Shown here in pieces: positions 32,655 through 32,745 of a DNA stretch of 32,745 nt. The stretch comes from Hormoscilla sp. GUM202 (lineage in GTDB: Bacteria > Cyanobacteriota > Cyanobacteriia > Cyanobacteriales > Desertifilaceae). The notes beneath the pieces were generated by a model. That model was not told where the DNA came from and searched no databases. It was given only the letters and a program-made list of their open reading frames with translations. The stretch lies in the NCBI GenBank assembly GCA_005518205.2, contig RFFC02000017.1:91875-124619 (forward strand), in the 5' to 3' direction. Position 1 is the first letter of the stretch, and every line of letters starts with the position of its first letter. The translations under genes and the position numbers were made by a program.

Positions 32655-32745
32655 TCAAATAGGGATGAAAGAGTTACTGCAAGAAATTCAAGCAACACCT
32701 AAAGAACACTGGTCAAATTTACTACAGATGGTGAGATTGTTTCGC
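32655..32745 (+). CDS. Start of a second GUN4-type gene (runs off the window)
   Basis: These 91 bases are identical to 26869-26959 of the GUN4 gene. The likely start is the ATG at 32665, giving MKELLQEIQATPKEHWSNLLQMVRLFR, still open at the edge. The upstream sequence differs from the first gene, and an in-frame stop lies shortly before. A paralogous gene or a partial duplication continues beyond the window. Confidence 0.7.

Noticed and set aside
1-32745. tRNA or rRNA genes
   Set aside because: I looked for T-loop-like GTTCGAATC patterns and rRNA-like blocks and saw none; a tRNA scan was not possible.

Overview
The window is cyanobacterial. Copies of the cyanobacterial HIP1 octamer GCGATCGC and its core CGATCG recur throughout. 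The recognisable genes are cyanobacterial: carotenoid desaturase CrtD, the NDH-1 CO2-uptake pair NdhD plus a Cup/ChpX-type CO2 hydration protein with a CmpR/CcmR-like LysR regulator, a COP23 lipoprotein, GUN4 domains, Uma2, XisH/XisI and DUF29. The many palindromes, short tandem repeats and broken genes suggest a repeat-rich, probably filamentous or mat-forming species. I cannot name the genus.

Layout. Positions 1-4096 (minus strand) hold two large leucine-rich-repeat genes. The upstream one encodes 23 LRRs plus RTX calcium repeats and is interrupted by an ORF-less group II intron. Positions 4150-6170 hold an IS1-type transposase with a nonsense codon, the C-terminal stump of a GH3-family protein, and a Uma2 gene with an in-frame stop. 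Positions 6183-7981 hold an intact two-gene unit, an ABC-type AAA ATPase plus a TOPRIM-like partner, which is the best candidate for a defence system. Positions 7982-9140 are repeats only, including a 21-bp array whose 7-bp segment alternates in orientation. Positions 9144-12750 are a gene graveyard: a WD40 stump, frameshifted xisH, an XisI/ASPIC chimera, a desaturase stump and a trypsin/FGE remnant, with one intact SnoaL-like gene. Positions 12996-15294 carry crtD and a membrane-protein gene split by a 177-bp MITE with TA target duplication. Positions 15725-17817 hold a glycosyltransferase gene with a 1-nt frameshift and a second ORF-less group II intron. Positions 18779-19722 hold decayed toxin-antitoxin-like and hypothetical genes.

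Positions 19772-24271 are well kept: DUF29, ndhD, the CO2 hydration protein and the LysR regulator. This looks like the inorganic-carbon uptake module, although no ndhF lies beside it. From 24776 to the end come COP23, a Ser/Thr kinase, a tandem-GUN4 gene, a RAYT transposase beside palindromic repeats, a VOC protein, a second 21-bp array, a YwiC-like membrane protein and a methyltransferase. The last 91 bases repeat exactly the start of the GUN4 gene.

The most notable observation is the pair of related but divergent ORF-less group II introns in two unrelated protein genes. In both cases the proposed splicing restores the frame, and each intron's EBS1-like hexamer pairs with its own 5' exon. 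All calls are by eye; no database search or folding was run.
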